Positions 16,787 through 25,835 of a stretch of DNA of 64,000 nucleotides are shown in pieces. The DNA is from Pseudacidobacterium ailaaui. Lineage in GTDB: Bacteria > Acidobacteriota > Terriglobia > Terriglobales > Acidobacteriaceae. Each line of letters opens with the position of its first letter. Position 1 is the stretch's first letter. Location: NCBI RefSeq assembly GCF_000688455.1, contig NZ_JIAL01000001.1:682001-746000 (forward strand). The letters run 5' to 3'. The notes under the pieces were generated by a model. It did no database searches and had not been told where the DNA came from. It worked only from the letters and a program-made list of their open reading frames with translations. Made by a program: the position numbers and the translations under genes.

Positions 16787-16832
16787 ATACAAGATATTGT
16801 GGTTTCTGCTTGACACACACTATTAACAGAGC
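16787..16832 (+). promoter_or_regulatory. Candidate NrdR double operator of nrdJ
   Basis: 16787-16802 matches the published NrdR-box consensus acaCwAtATaTwGtgt at 13 of 16 positions. A weaker copy at 16817-16832 matches 11 of 16 and starts 30 bp later, close to three helical turns, the usual spacing of paired NrdR boxes. NrdR represses ribonucleotide reductase genes when dATP is high. No nrdR gene is in the window. The consensus is recalled from the literature, and the match was counted by eye. Confidence 0.55.
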
Positions 16833-16838
16833 TACCTT
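16810..16838 (+). promoter_or_regulatory. Candidate nrdJ promoter (TTGACA, weak -10)
   Basis: A perfect TTGACA at 16810-16815 is followed after 17 bp by TACCTT, which matches the -10 consensus at only three positions. It overlaps the second NrdR-like box, as expected for a repressible promoter. Transcription from here would give a leader of about 200 bases. Confidence 0.45.
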
Positions 16839-16980
16839 CACCTCTGCGGCACTAAATTTCTGCTGCGAGTTTCAGGGTATGATGCCGAGGGTCCACAAAC
16901 CGAAAAAGCGATGCATACCCGGTAGTCTCTGTTTCTGAAGCCGTTCTTTTCCAGAACTGGATTTGAAGAATTTTTCTTCT

Positions 16981-17013
16981 GGGCGCTTGTTCCGCCCGGG
17001 GACCGGCTTTTTT
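16981..17013 (+). promoter_or_regulatory. Attenuator-like hairpin in the nrdJ leader
   Basis: GGGCG (16981-16985) can pair with CGCCC (16993-16997); alternatively CCGG at 16996-16999 pairs with 17003-17006 around GGA, directly followed by C and six T. The two pairings share bases, so they exclude each other, like an antiterminator and terminator. The second stem is short, so the call is weak. It ends about 25 bp before the nrdJ ribosome site. Confidence 0.3.
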
Positions 17014-17050
17014 CACTGCCGAAACCACCATATCCATGGAAGGAGACATC

Positions 17051-20000
17051 ATGGCCGAGGCCACGAAGAAGATCACCAGTTCCGTTACCGCCTCCATCGC
17101 CAGTCGGCCCGCATCCGCGCTCAGGTTCGAGCGCTTCTTCTCAAAGGCGGGTGTTTCACCCTATGACGAAGTCCAGTGGGAGCGCCGTACGGCCTCCATC
17201 ACGGATGCAAAAGGCAACACCATCTTTGAGCAGAAGGACGTTGAGGTCCCTCTGGACTGGTCCATGACGGCGACCAACATCGTCGCCAGCAAGTATCTGC
17301 ACGGACAACTCGGCACACCCGAGCGTGAAACCGGAGTGCGCCAGCTGATTTCCCGCGTGGCCGAGACCATCCGCGACTGGGGCCTGGCCGGCGGTTACTT
17401 CTCCACCCCGGAAGACGCTGCCGTCTTTCACGATGAACTCGTGCATCTGCTGCTGACCCAGAAGGCAGCATTCAATTCCCCAGTCTGGTTTAACGTCGGC
17501 TGTGACCGTCTGGAGCCGAATTCTGATGCGCAGAACTGGCACTGGAACCCGCACACCTGTGCCGTCGAGTTTTCCGTCACCGGATACCGGAAGCCCCAGT
17601 GCTCAGCCTGCTTTATCAATGCCGTCGAAGACTCGCTCGACTCCATCCTGAATCTGGCCAAGACTGAGGGGATGTTGTTCAAATGGGGATCCGGCACAGG
17701 CACCAACCTCTCTGCCATTCGCGGCTCCATGGAGCTGCTCTCCGGCGGCGGCACCGCCTCCGGCCCGCTGAGCTTCATGCGCGGATTCGACGCCTTCGCC
17801 GGAGTCATCAAGTCTGGCGGCAAAACACGGCGCGCCGCCAAGATGGTCATCCTGAATGTGGACCATCCGGACATCATGGACTTCATCGAATGCAAGATGA
17901 AGGAAGAAGCCAAGGCCTGGGCGCTGATGCGCGAAGGTTATGACGGATCTGGTCCGGACAGCGAGGCATATTCTTCGATCTTCTTCCAGAATGCAAATAA
18001 TTCGGTCCGCGTGACGGATGAATTCATGCGCGCGGTGGAAAAAGACTCCGAGTTCACAACCTACACCGTGAAAGACCACAAGCCGGTCCGGACCTACAAG
18101 GCACGCGACATCATGCGGAAGATCGCCGAAGCCACCTGGCAGTGCGGTGATCCGGGCATGCAGTATGACACCACCATTAACAAATGGCACACCTCGAAGA
18201 ACTCCGGGCGCATCAACGCATCCAATCCCTGCTCGGAATATATGTTCCTCGACAACTCGGCCTGTAATCTTGCCAGCTTCAATCTGCTCAAGTTTGTTAC
18301 ACCGGCCGGGACATTTGACATCGCCGCCTATCGTCACGCAATTGACGTGATGATCACTGCGATGGAGATCCTGGTCGACAACTCCGGATACCCCACCGAG
18401 TCCATCGCGCGCAATTCACACGATTACCGCCCCCTGGGTCTCGGATACGCCAATCTCGGCGCACTGCTGATGGCCTTTGGTCTGCCGTATGACTCCGATG
18501 CCGGACGCGACTTTGCCGCTGCGCTGACTGCCATCATGTGCGGTGAAGCCTACCTGCAATCGTCGCGGATTGCCGAGAAATGCCCCGCGCTCGCCTCGGC
18601 CACACCGCTGACAGCGTCCGTGCAGCATGAAGGCGGGGCCTGCCCCGGTTTTTATGTGAACCGCGAGCCGTTTCTCGACGTCATCCGGATGCACCGTGCC
18701 GAAGTCAACAAGATCGGAAAGTCGAAGACCAGCAGCGAGCCCTTCGTGGTGCCCGAGCTTGACGCGCTGATCGCCGCCAGCAAAGACTGCTGGGACAAGG
18801 CGCTTACGCACGGCGAGAAATATGGCTATCGCAACTCACAGGTGACAGTGCTGGCCCCCACAGGCACCATCGGCTTCATGATGGATTGCGACACCACCGG
18901 CATTGAACCGGATCTTGCACTCGTCAAGTACAAGAAACTGGTCGGCGGCGGCATGATCAAGATCGTCAACAATACGGTGCCCGCGGCCCTCTTTAAGCTC
19001 GGGTATAACAACGAGCAGGTAGACGCAATCGTCAGCTACATTGACGCAACCGGCACCATTGAGGGAGCTCCCGGCATCAAGCCCGAGCACCTGCCCGTCT
19101 TTGACTGCTCCTTCAAGCCGGCCAAGGGTACGCGGTCCATTCATTACATGGGCCACATCAAGATGATGGCCGCCACCCAACCCTTCCTCTCCGGCGCTAT
19201 CTCGAAGACCGTCAATCTGCCGCACGATTGCACGGTGGACGACATCGCTGAAGCCTATATGGAAGGCTGGCGCCAGGGCCTGAAGGCCATCGCCATCTAC
19301 CGCGACGGCTCCAAAGGCGCGCAGCCGCTCAACGTCTCCGATGGCAACAAGGCCAAGGAGATCCGGCACGAACCCTCGGCCGCAGACCAGGCCACCGAGC
19401 GCATCCTCGCCGCAATGGCCAGTGGAAAGCCCGCTCCGGAAGCAGATCTCAGGACGCTGGAGGCAAAAGTCGCAGAGAAGGTTGAAGTCGCTTCCCGGTC
19501 CGTGCTCGAAGCGGCCAATGCATTCTCCGCCGCACTGGCGTCTCTTGCCGGTGAACCCGCGGCCGATGTGCAGGACCAAAGCGCACCGCCTCGCGCCGTC
19601 CGCCATCGTCTGCCCGAGGAACGCGCTTCCCTCACCCATAAATTCAGCATCGCCGGGCATGAAGGTTACATCACCGTCGGACTTTATCCCAATGGCCAAC
19701 CTGGCGAAATCTTCATCCGCATGGCCAAGGAAGGCTCCACTGTCTCCGGCCTGATGGACAGCTTTGCTACCGCCGTTTCTCTGGCCCTCCAGCATGGAGT
19801 TCCTCTCAAAGTCTTGTGTGAAAAGTTCGCACACTCGCGCTTTGAACCTTCGGGCTGGACCGGCAACGAACAGATAGGATTTGCCAAATCCATCATGGAC
19901 TACATCTTCCGCTGGCTCCAGTTGCGCTTCCTCTCCGGCCAGCAGTTGTCGCTCTTTGCCGGACTGGCGCCTGCTCCGGCAAGGAATGTCGTCCCGGACG

Positions 20001-20305
20001 AAGCACCCAAGGGCGCGGAGCCAAACGATCTGCCGCTCTCCCCGGAGCAGCACACTCCGGCCCGCGGCATGGGAGCAACCAGCGCCCCGCAGCGGGGAAT
20101 CGTCCCGGATCTGATTGCCAGCGCCGAAGCCAAAGTCGAAGGCCTCCGCATCGAGGACCGTGGCATTTACCATGCCGCCGACGCGATGAAGGACCTCTAT
20201 GACATGGGCGACGCCCCAAGCTGCCACACCTGCGGGGCCATCATGGTCCGCAACGGAAGCTGCTACCGCTGCATGAGCTGCGGCAGTACCAGCGGCTGCA
20301 GCTAA
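17051..20305 (+). CDS. nrdJ: Adenosylcobalamin-dependent (class II) ribonucleotide reductase
   Basis: A 1084-aa class II reductase that turns ribonucleotides into deoxyribonucleotides using vitamin B12. The catalytic core shows WGSGTGTNLS, NPCSEYMFLDNSACNLAS and LAPTGTIGFMMDCDTTGIEPDLALVKYK. The C-terminal part holds a TSCPD domain (HEGYITVGLYPNGQPGEIFI, about residue 865 on) and ends in a Cys-rich tail with CHTCG and CMSCG, the shuttle/zinc region of the large B12-type enzymes. An ATG at 17036 is in frame, but the one at 17051 sits right behind GGAAGGAG and is chosen. The gene is single, with its own operator candidates and terminator. Confidence 0.97.
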   Translation: MAEATKKITSSVTASIASRPASALRFERFFSKAGVSPYDEVQWERRTASITDAKGNTIFEQKDVEVPLDWSMTATNIVASKYLHGQLGTPERETGVRQLISRVAETIRDWGLAGGYFSTPEDAAVFHDELVHLLLTQKAAFNSPVWFNVGCDRLEPNSDAQNWHWNPHTCAVEFSVTGYRKPQCSACFINAVEDSLDSILNLAKTEGMLFKWGSGTGTNLSAIRGSMELLSGGGTASGPLSFMRGFDAFAGVIKSGGKTRRAAKMVILNVDHPDIMDFIECKMKEEAKAWALMREGYDGSGPDSEAYSSIFFQNANNSVRVTDEFMRAVEKDSEFTTYTVKDHKPVRTYKARDIMRKIAEATWQCGDPGMQYDTTINKWHTSKNSGRINASNPCSEYMFLDNSACNLASFNLLKFVTPAGTFDIAAYRHAIDVMITAMEILVDNSGYPTESIARNSHDYRPLGLGYANLGALLMAFGLPYDSDAGRDFAAALTAIMCGEAYLQSSRIAEKCPALASATPLTASVQHEGGACPGFYVNREPFLDVIRMHRAEVNKIGKSKTSSEPFVVPELDALIAASKDCWDKALTHGEKYGYRNSQVTVLAPTGTIGFMMDCDTTGIEPDLALVKYKKLVGGGMIKIVNNTVPAALFKLGYNNEQVDAIVSYIDATGTIEGAPGIKPEHLPVFDCSFKPAKGTRSIHYMGHIKMMAATQPFLSGAISKTVNLPHDCTVDDIAEAYMEGWRQGLKAIAIYRDGSKGAQPLNVSDGNKAKEIRHEPSAADQATERILAAMASGKPAPEADLRTLEAKVAEKVEVASRSVLEAANAFSAALASLAGEPAADVQDQSAPPRAVRHRLPEERASLTHKFSIAGHEGYITVGLYPNGQPGEIFIRMAKEGSTVSGLMDSFATAVSLALQHGVPLKVLCEKFAHSRFEPSGWTGNEQIGFAKSIMDYIFRWLQLRFLSGQQLSLFAGLAPAPARNVVPDEAPKGAEPNDLPLSPEQHTPARGMGATSAPQRGIVPDLIASAEAKVEGLRIEDRGIYHAADAMKDLYDMGDAPSCHTCGAIMVRNGSCYRCMSCGSTSGCS

Positions 20306-20333
20306 AACCGGCGCTGCACCTTCTCTTCAGCAG

Positions 20334-20383
20334 GCCAGCCAGAGCAGGAACTTCTCCTCTCTGGCTGGCTTTTGCTTTCTTCT
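20334..20383 (+). terminator. Intrinsic terminator of nrdJ
   Basis: An 11-bp perfect stem (GCCAGCCAGAG 20334-20344 with 20359-20369) is followed by TTTTGCTTTCTT. Confidence 0.9.
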
Positions 20384-20428
20384 CGCCCGCAGATGCAGAA
20401 AGGCCCTCCGCGGCGTAGCATGGTAGCC

Positions 20429-20986
20429 ATGACGAAAAGGCTGTCCAGCAAACAGGGCGAAGAACTGCTCCGGACCCTCCGGGAACGCTTTGAAAAACAT
20501 CCGCACCGCCATCCCGGCATCGCATGGGGCCAGGTGCAATCCAGGCTGGAAGCCGCCCCTGAAAAACTCTGGTCGCTCCATGAGATGGAAAAAACAGGCG
20601 GCGAACCCGATGTGGTCGCACTGGACCCCCAGACCGCCCAATACTTTTTCTACGATTGCGCGGCTGAGAGCCCGGCCGGACGCCGCAGTCTTTGCTACGA
20701 CCAGGAAGCATTGGAATCAAGAAAAGAAAACAAACCCAAGGACAGTGCGGTCCACATGGCGTCCGCAATGGGGGTCGAACTTCTGTCCGAAGAGCAGTAC
20801 CGGCAACTTCAGACACTCGGGGCCTTCGACACGAAAACATCAAGCTGGATCAGGACCCCGCAGGAGATCCGAAAGCTGGGAGGGGCCCTCTTCTGCGACC
20901 GCCGCTACAATACGGTGTTCGTTTACCACAACGGGGCCGAATCCTATTACGCGGCCCGGGGATTCCGGGCCTGCCTGCGTGTGTGA
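20429..20986 (+). CDS. DUF4256 family protein
   Basis: A 185-aa soluble protein that matches the DUF4256 pattern: LLRTLRERFEKHPHRHPGIAW, KLWSLHEMEKTGGEPDVV, CYDQEALESRKENKP, GVELLSEEQYRQLQ, SSWIRTPQEIRKLGGALFCDRRY and VFVYHNGAESYYAARGFR. The function of the family is unknown. Starts at 20372 and 20420 are also in frame; the ATG at 20429 gives the usual N-terminus (MTKRLSSKQGEELL), but no strong ribosome site helps the choice. It follows nrdJ beyond a strong terminator, so it is probably a separate unit. Confidence 0.85.
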   Translation: MTKRLSSKQGEELLRTLRERFEKHPHRHPGIAWGQVQSRLEAAPEKLWSLHEMEKTGGEPDVVALDPQTAQYFFYDCAAESPAGRRSLCYDQEALESRKENKPKDSAVHMASAMGVELLSEEQYRQLQTLGAFDTKTSSWIRTPQEIRKLGGALFCDRRYNTVFVYHNGAESYYAARGFRACLRV

Positions 20987-21075
20987 TGCTTCCGCAAGAA
21001 AACAACATTTACTTTGGCACCTGTACTTACAAAATCTTCTAAATCAAGCATCTATAAAATCAATCCATAATTTTC

Positions 21076-21103
21076 TTGACAGAGATGAGAATTTTTATAT
21101 AGT
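21076..21103 (+). promoter_or_regulatory. Sigma-70-type promoter of the CE15 gene
   Basis: TTGACA (21076-21081), a 16-bp AT-rich spacer and TATAGT (21098-21103) form one of the best promoter matches in the window. Expected start near 21110, leaving a leader of about 90 bases before the esterase ATG. Confidence 0.7.
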
Positions 21104-21202
21104 TTGCATCGCGAATTAAATAAAGCGTCTGAATTCCCCCCTCTACCCGGTACACGCCTCTCTTCCAGGGGGAATTTTCCCGCTGCCCACAGGAGGAAAC
21201 CG

Positions 21203-23172
21203 ATGGCGCACCTTCGCTCGCTCTGGACCAGACCAGAGATGCTTCACTCAAGAACCTCAATTGGAAAGCCCCTTCCACCATGCTTCTCCTTATGTCTTCC
21301 CTACCTCGCGCTTTTGCTGGCATTTGTTCTGATTCCATCGCCGGCCACCTTCGCGCAGGAAAACACCTATGCGGATTCGTATCTGCCGCTGGTCTACCCT
21401 GTCGAAAATTCAGGCGCGCATTTTCCCGCTCCTAACTTTCCGGACTTCGCACACCTTCCCATCATCCGGCCATTGCCAGACCCTTTCCGGTTTGCCAACG
21501 GATGGCGAGATACGCGTTTCCAGAGCTGGGAGCGCCGCCGGAATGAAATCAAAGCGGCAATCGAAAAATATGAAATCGGCCCCAAACCCGACTGCTCTGA
21601 TTGCACAATTACGGCCAGCTACACGCCGCCGACGGCTACAGCCAAAGGAGTCCTGACCGTCAATGTCACAAGAAATGGCAAGACCCTGACATTAACGTCA
21701 GGGGTCTATGTTCCCTCAGGAATGGGCAACGGGCCCTTTCCGGCGCTCATCGCGATGACCTTCTTTTCTTTTGGCACCGGACCTAACTATGGCTCTCTCC
21801 CTGCGAGCGCCTTCGCCGGCCTGCCCGTAATGACGCTGGATTTTGTCCACAACCAGGTGACCAACTACTCTTTTTCCTCGCCCAGTAAGCATTCCACTGA
21901 CCCCTTCTACCAGCTCTATCCTGAACTTTGTGCAGGCTTGTGCAATGGCACCAGCAATTCCGGCCAATATGCTGCCTGGTCATGGGGAGTAAGCCGCCTG
22001 ATTGATGGCATGCAGATTGCCAGCCATCAGGCGGTCAACCCTCTTCCAGTAGACATGAAGCATCTGGCCGTGACCGGTTGCTCCTATGCTGGAAAGATGG
22101 CCCTCTTTGCCGGAGCGTTTGATGAGCGTATCGCGCTGACCATTGCGCAGGAAAACGGCGGGGGCGGCGCTCCTGCATGGCGTGTCTCGCGTGAAATTGA
22201 GCCGCAAGGCTCCGTAGAGGATGTCGACGATACCAACTACGATTGGTTTGGCGGCCAGATGCAGCAGTTTGCAGCCGAAAATGTCTACAAACTACCGGAA
22301 GACCACCACGAGCTGATGGCCATGGTGGCCCCCGCGCGCTGCTTGAAACCGGCAATACAGATTTCTACTGGCTCTCCAACCGCTCCAATTACATCTCTGC
22401 TCGCGCTGCCCAGCAGGTCTACAACACATTCGGAATCGGCGATCGGTTCGGCTTCTATATTGATGGAGGACACCAGCACTGCGCGACCCTCCCGGCCGAA
22501 GCTCCCGCCATTACCGCCTTTGTGAATAAGTTCCTCTTTGGGCAAATGAATGTAGACACGGACGTTGAGATCCATCCCTATCCTTCCCTCGATTACCAGC
22601 GCTGGACCTGGTGGTGGAAAAATGGTCTGCTTGGGCTACCTAGCTTCCCCAACGACTGGAACACAGGTGGCACCGTTGTCATGGCGCTGAACAATCTTTC
22701 CGGCTTCTGGAGGTTCCCCGACCTGCTGTGGATTCAGACCGGAAACATGGTCAACGCTGGCTTCCAGTTTTCCATCCCGGGGAATCATCCTGCGGCGACG
22801 GCAACACTCGTCCAGGGAAATGTTCAGGCTGACATCTGGTGCCTGGATGGCAGCTCCTATACCATGACCATTCCCCTGCCCGCGAACCAGTCCTATTCCA
22901 TTCCAGCTGGAAGTCCGCTCTGGGTACCGGGAAGAGGCACCTTTCAGGGATCTGCGCAAGCATCTGGGTGCAGCACTAACGCATCGCCAGGAATCCTCGT
23001 GAACGCCTATCTCTCTGCCTTGAACACCAGTACGGGAGTCGGGAATCCCCCCACTGGAACAGGAGTCACCTCCAGCGATCTTGCCGATCCGCTCAGAATC
23101 CGCTTCAGCTGCAGTACGGAGGGCGAAAGCACTCCACCCAGCCCACCCTTGACTGTCAACTTCCAGCCGTAG
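21203..23172 (+). pseudogene. CE15 glucuronoyl esterase, broken by a -1 frameshift
   Basis: The start at 21203 has an AGGAGG site and a signal peptide (YLALLLAFVLIPSPATFA). The first frame carries the CE15 fold and the nucleophile Ser294 in GCSYAGK, and runs off-family after MAMVAPA; the family continues in the next frame as LLETGNTDFYWLSNRSNYISA and the active-site His of GGHQH, then about 200 further residues of beta-rich C-terminus to 23172. A tract of five C at 22329-22333 where six would restore MVAPRALLETGN explains the break. CE15 enzymes cut the ester between lignin and glucuronoxylan. It may be a pseudogene, a sequencing slip in a C-run, or rarely real frameshifting. Without the repair the first frame ends at 22525. 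Confidence 0.85.
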
Positions 23173-23180
23173 CATTATCT

Positions 23181-23218
23181 GTCCTGCTCAGTGCCGGCGC
23201 CTGAGCAGGACATCCTTT
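23181..23218 (+). terminator. Terminator between the CE15 gene and the convergent oxidoreductase gene
   Basis: A perfect 11-bp stem GTCCTGCTCAG (23181-23191) with 23201-23211, followed by ATCCTTTT. It lies in the gap between two converging genes and may serve both. Confidence 0.85.
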
Positions 23219-23250
23219 TAAGAGACCTCCCATCGCCCGTCTCACCAGCT

Positions 23251-24513
23251 TTATTGGAACTGTTCCATACGGATACCCAGCTCGTATTTCTCGCCGTGCT
23301 TCAGCATCTCGTCCCACGTGACTTCGCGCTGCTCACGTGCGGCCATGCGCCCTAAGATGCAGCTTCTTGCGCTTTCCACTCCTGCAGCAATCTGGTTGTG
23401 GAATTTGCCCGAAGTAATGCTTTCGATAAAGCCTTTGTCTTTCTCCGCATCGGCCTGCGCCAGATTGTCGCTGAAGGCCCCATTGGCGGCAAACGATCCT
23501 GTCGGTTGCGCCGTGCTTCCTGCCCACGTCCACGGATTGTCGCCAAGGATGCGCAGCGGTCCGGAATAGGGCATCTCCGCAATCCCCTTCTCGCCGAAGA
23601 AGCGTTCCGAAACATCGAACCAGCGCCCCGGACAGAACTGCGTCGAGGAAAAGCTGACACGCACATCCTCCGGATAGGTAAAGACCACCTGATAATTGTC
23701 CGAACAGTCGCCCGGATGCGTGAGAATATTCCGTCCGGCCTTGGCAATGGCCTTCAGAGGATGCCCCTGCAAGGCCCAGTTACAGATGTCAATCACGTGA
23801 ATGTTCTGCTCCACAAGGATGTCCCCTGACAACACGCGGTCCCAGAGCCAGCGACGGATGCGCAGTTCATCCGGAGATGCTCCGGGGAAATCCGGATAAG
23901 AGGACGGCGGAGCATTGTACCAGGCCTCAACACACGCAATCTTGCCCAGTTCGCCGGCATGGATCCGGCGCACGATCTCAACAAAGGGCGGTGCGCTGCG
24001 GATCTGAAAACCAACGTCCACGCTGACCTTGCCCTCTGCGTATTTCGCAATTTCCAGCGCATGGTTGGTCTGCGCAATGTCCACACCTACTGGTTTTTCG
24101 CAGTAGGCGTGCTTGCCTCCCTTTACAACGGCCTCTAGGTGCTGCACGTGAAAGAACGGCGGCGTGGAAATCTGGATGGCGTCAATGTGTGGGGAAGCCG
24201 CCAGCTCCTCATATGCCTTGGAGCCCCGGAACATCAGCTTTGGTTCCGGACCGGAGTAGCCCAGTGACTGATTGATCTGGTCAAAATGCGCCTTGCCCGC
24301 ATCGAGCTTGTCCTGAAACAGGTCGCCCAGCGCAACCACACGGGCGTTCGTGTTTTTCGCAAACGATGTGGCAACGGCAGTGCCGCGGTTGCCGCATCCG
24401 AGCAGCGCATAGCGGACGGCAGAGTTGGCCTCATAGCCGAAGGCCGTCTTCGGTTTCACCAAAAGCAGTCCGGAAGCCGCGGCAGATCCAGCGAGAAATT
24501 GCCTTCTGTCCAT
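23251..24513 (-). CDS. Tat-exported Gfo/Idh/MocA-family oxidoreductase
   Basis: A 420-aa protein with a twin-arginine signal (DRRQFLAGSAAASGLLL), a Rossmann NAD(P)-binding half (ALLGCGNRGTAVATSF) and the CEKPVGVDI motif whose Lys is typical of the family. It would oxidise or reduce a sugar or cyclitol outside the cytoplasm with a tightly bound cofactor; the substrate is unknown. In-frame starts reach back to 24558, but the ATG at 24513 follows AGGAG and starts the Tat signal. The next gene upstream on the same strand is a TIM-barrel isomerase-like protein, a frequent partner, about 220 bp away. Confidence 0.9.
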   Translation of the reverse strand: MDRRQFLAGSAAASGLLLVKPKTAFGYEANSAVRYALLGCGNRGTAVATSFAKNTNARVVALGDLFQDKLDAGKAHFDQINQSLGYSGPEPKLMFRGSKAYEELAASPHIDAIQISTPPFFHVQHLEAVVKGGKHAYCEKPVGVDIAQTNHALEIAKYAEGKVSVDVGFQIRSAPPFVEIVRRIHAGELGKIACVEAWYNAPPSSYPDFPGASPDELRIRRWLWDRVLSGDILVEQNIHVIDICNWALQGHPLKAIAKAGRNILTHPGDCSDNYQVVFTYPEDVRVSFSSTQFCPGRWFDVSERFFGEKGIAEMPYSGPLRILGDNPWTWAGSTAQPTGSFAANGAFSDNLAQADAEKDKGFIESITSGKFHNQIAAGVESARSCILGRMAAREQREVTWDEMLKHGEKYELGIRMEQFQ

Positions 24514-24734
24514 GGAATCTCCTGTTCTTTCAATTTGCAGCATGCTGGCGACGTCCACTCAGCCGGCAAACATCAGAGCGTGGCTGGAAGAGTGGGTCCG
24601 CAGACGGCCCGGTCCATCCACACACGGAACTGGAGCATCGGAAAGAGGTAGATGCGCGCTCTTCGGACGAATCCAGACCGCATCCTCTTACTTGGCCGGG
24701 AATGGCTCCTTGTTCCTGCATGGACCCATGAATT

Positions 24735-25679
24735 TTATGACGCGCCGCTGCTCTGCACCTTTTCAATGATCCGCTGAAGGTACAGCTTCTCTTTGCGGAT
24801 GTCTTCCATCTGCTGTGCGCCTTCAATTTCACGTTCGATGGTGACGGCCCCGACGTAGCCCAGTTTGTGCAGCTTGGTGAAGACCTTTTCAAAATCTACC
24901 AGTCCTGTACCGATGAGCACCTCTTCACCCAGCTTCATCGGGTCCGTGGGCCACTTGCCGTCCTTTGCGTGAATACTGCGCACGTGTGGGCCGATGATGT
25001 CCACTGCATCTACCGGATTTGCCTTGCCATAAAGAATCAGGTTGGCTGTGTCCAGCCCGACGGCAAGGTTAGGATGGTTCACATCCATGATCGCGCGCGC
25101 CATCGTGGTGGGCGTCTCTTGCCCGGTTTCCATCAGAAAATGCTGCCCATTGTTGGCGCAATGCATGGTGATTTCGCGGATGGCCAGAACGGTCTCATCA
25201 TAGAGCGGATCGCGCGGGTTCTCCGGAATAAATCCACAGTGGGTCTGAATTTGCGGGATGCCGAGCAGTCTGGCAAAGTCCGAGGTCTGTTTGAGTGCAT
25301 CCAGCCGGGCCGCGCGGCTTGCACGCGGAACAAGACCAATGGTTGAGGGACCGTCTTCAAAGTCCCACACCAGGCGCCCGGGACCGACGATCTCTGCCGT
25401 CGTGGCAGTAATGCCATACTTCTGGAGTGCGTTCCCTATCTGCTCTGCGAGCTGCGGGGTAAATTTGCCAATATGGTGGTCAAGTGAGAGAAAGCAATTG
25501 TTCAGGCCCAGTTGTCTCACGCGGGCAATCGGCCCTTCCGGGTCATCGCCAATACGAATCAGCACACCCACGTCCATGGGCTTGAGTTTGTTTTCGGCGG
25601 CGTAAAACTGTCGCGCGGTGAGCGCGCAGGCAGCCGCAAATGCTCCTGCTTTAGCGAGAAATTCCCTTCTTTGGATCAA
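24735..25679 (-). CDS. Tat-exported sugar isomerase/epimerase-like TIM barrel
   Basis: A 314-aa protein with a twin-arginine signal (IQRREFLAKAGAFAAA) and an AP-endonuclease-2-like barrel: NNCFLSLDHHIG, QTHCGFIPEN, HFLMETGQE, VGLDTANLILYG, VRSIHAKDGKWP and GAVTIEREIEGA give the metal-binding Glu, Asp and His set. The only start that keeps the Tat signal is TTG at 25679, with a GGAGG site about 10 bases upstream. It precedes the Gfo/Idh/MocA gene on the same strand; the two types often act in one sugar pathway. It is a different member from the similar protein at 12866. Confidence 0.83.
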   Translation of the reverse strand: MIQRREFLAKAGAFAAACALTARQFYAAENKLKPMDVGVLIRIGDDPEGPIARVRQLGLNNCFLSLDHHIGKFTPQLAEQIGNALQKYGITATTAEIVGPGRLVWDFEDGPSTIGLVPRASRAARLDALKQTSDFARLLGIPQIQTHCGFIPENPRDPLYDETVLAIREITMHCANNGQHFLMETGQETPTTMARAIMDVNHPNLAVGLDTANLILYGKANPVDAVDIIGPHVRSIHAKDGKWPTDPMKLGEEVLIGTGLVDFEKVFTKLHKLGYVGAVTIEREIEGAQQMEDIRKEKLYLQRIIEKVQSSGAS

Positions 25680-25781
25680 CAGCGTGGCCCCTCCGCTTTG
25701 GTAAGGATTCCAAAGCGAAGACTATCACAGGAAGCAGGGGCCCGGTCATGTTTGAAGTGCAAAAGAACAGCGGGCCATCGG

Positions 25782-25814
25782 GCCCCCTTGCCGCATTGGC
25801 TCGCGCAAGGGGGC
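25782..25814 (-). terminator. Strong hairpin after the BNR-propeller gene
   Basis: A perfect 10-bp stem GCCCCCTTGC (25782-25791) with 25805-25814 lies 22 bp beyond the stop of the propeller gene. There is no T-run on the minus-strand side, so termination may be partial. Confidence 0.5.
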
Positions 25815-25835
25815 AGAAGCTGCATACAGTCGGCC

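Larger units (their letters stand above)
16567..17050. other. Long intergenic region upstream of nrdJ
   Basis: About 480 bp without a convincing protein gene. From left to right it holds a GC-rich hairpin after the 863-aa gene, a C/T-rich stretch with weak pairings, the candidate NrdR boxes and a TTGACA promoter element (16787-16838), a 7-bp stem closing a 32-base loop (16875-16920), and a hairpin followed by six T (16981-17013) just before the nrdJ ribosome site. I looked for the conserved cores of a cobalamin riboswitch and did not find them. Confidence 0.6.

Noticed and set aside
16840-17035. Cobalamin riboswitch upstream of the B12-dependent reductase
   Set aside because: The conserved core and B12-box sequences could not be found, although some stems exist.
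18836-20227. 463-codon open frame antisense to nrdJ
   Set aside because: Shadow of a highly conserved gene; no domain and no ribosome site.
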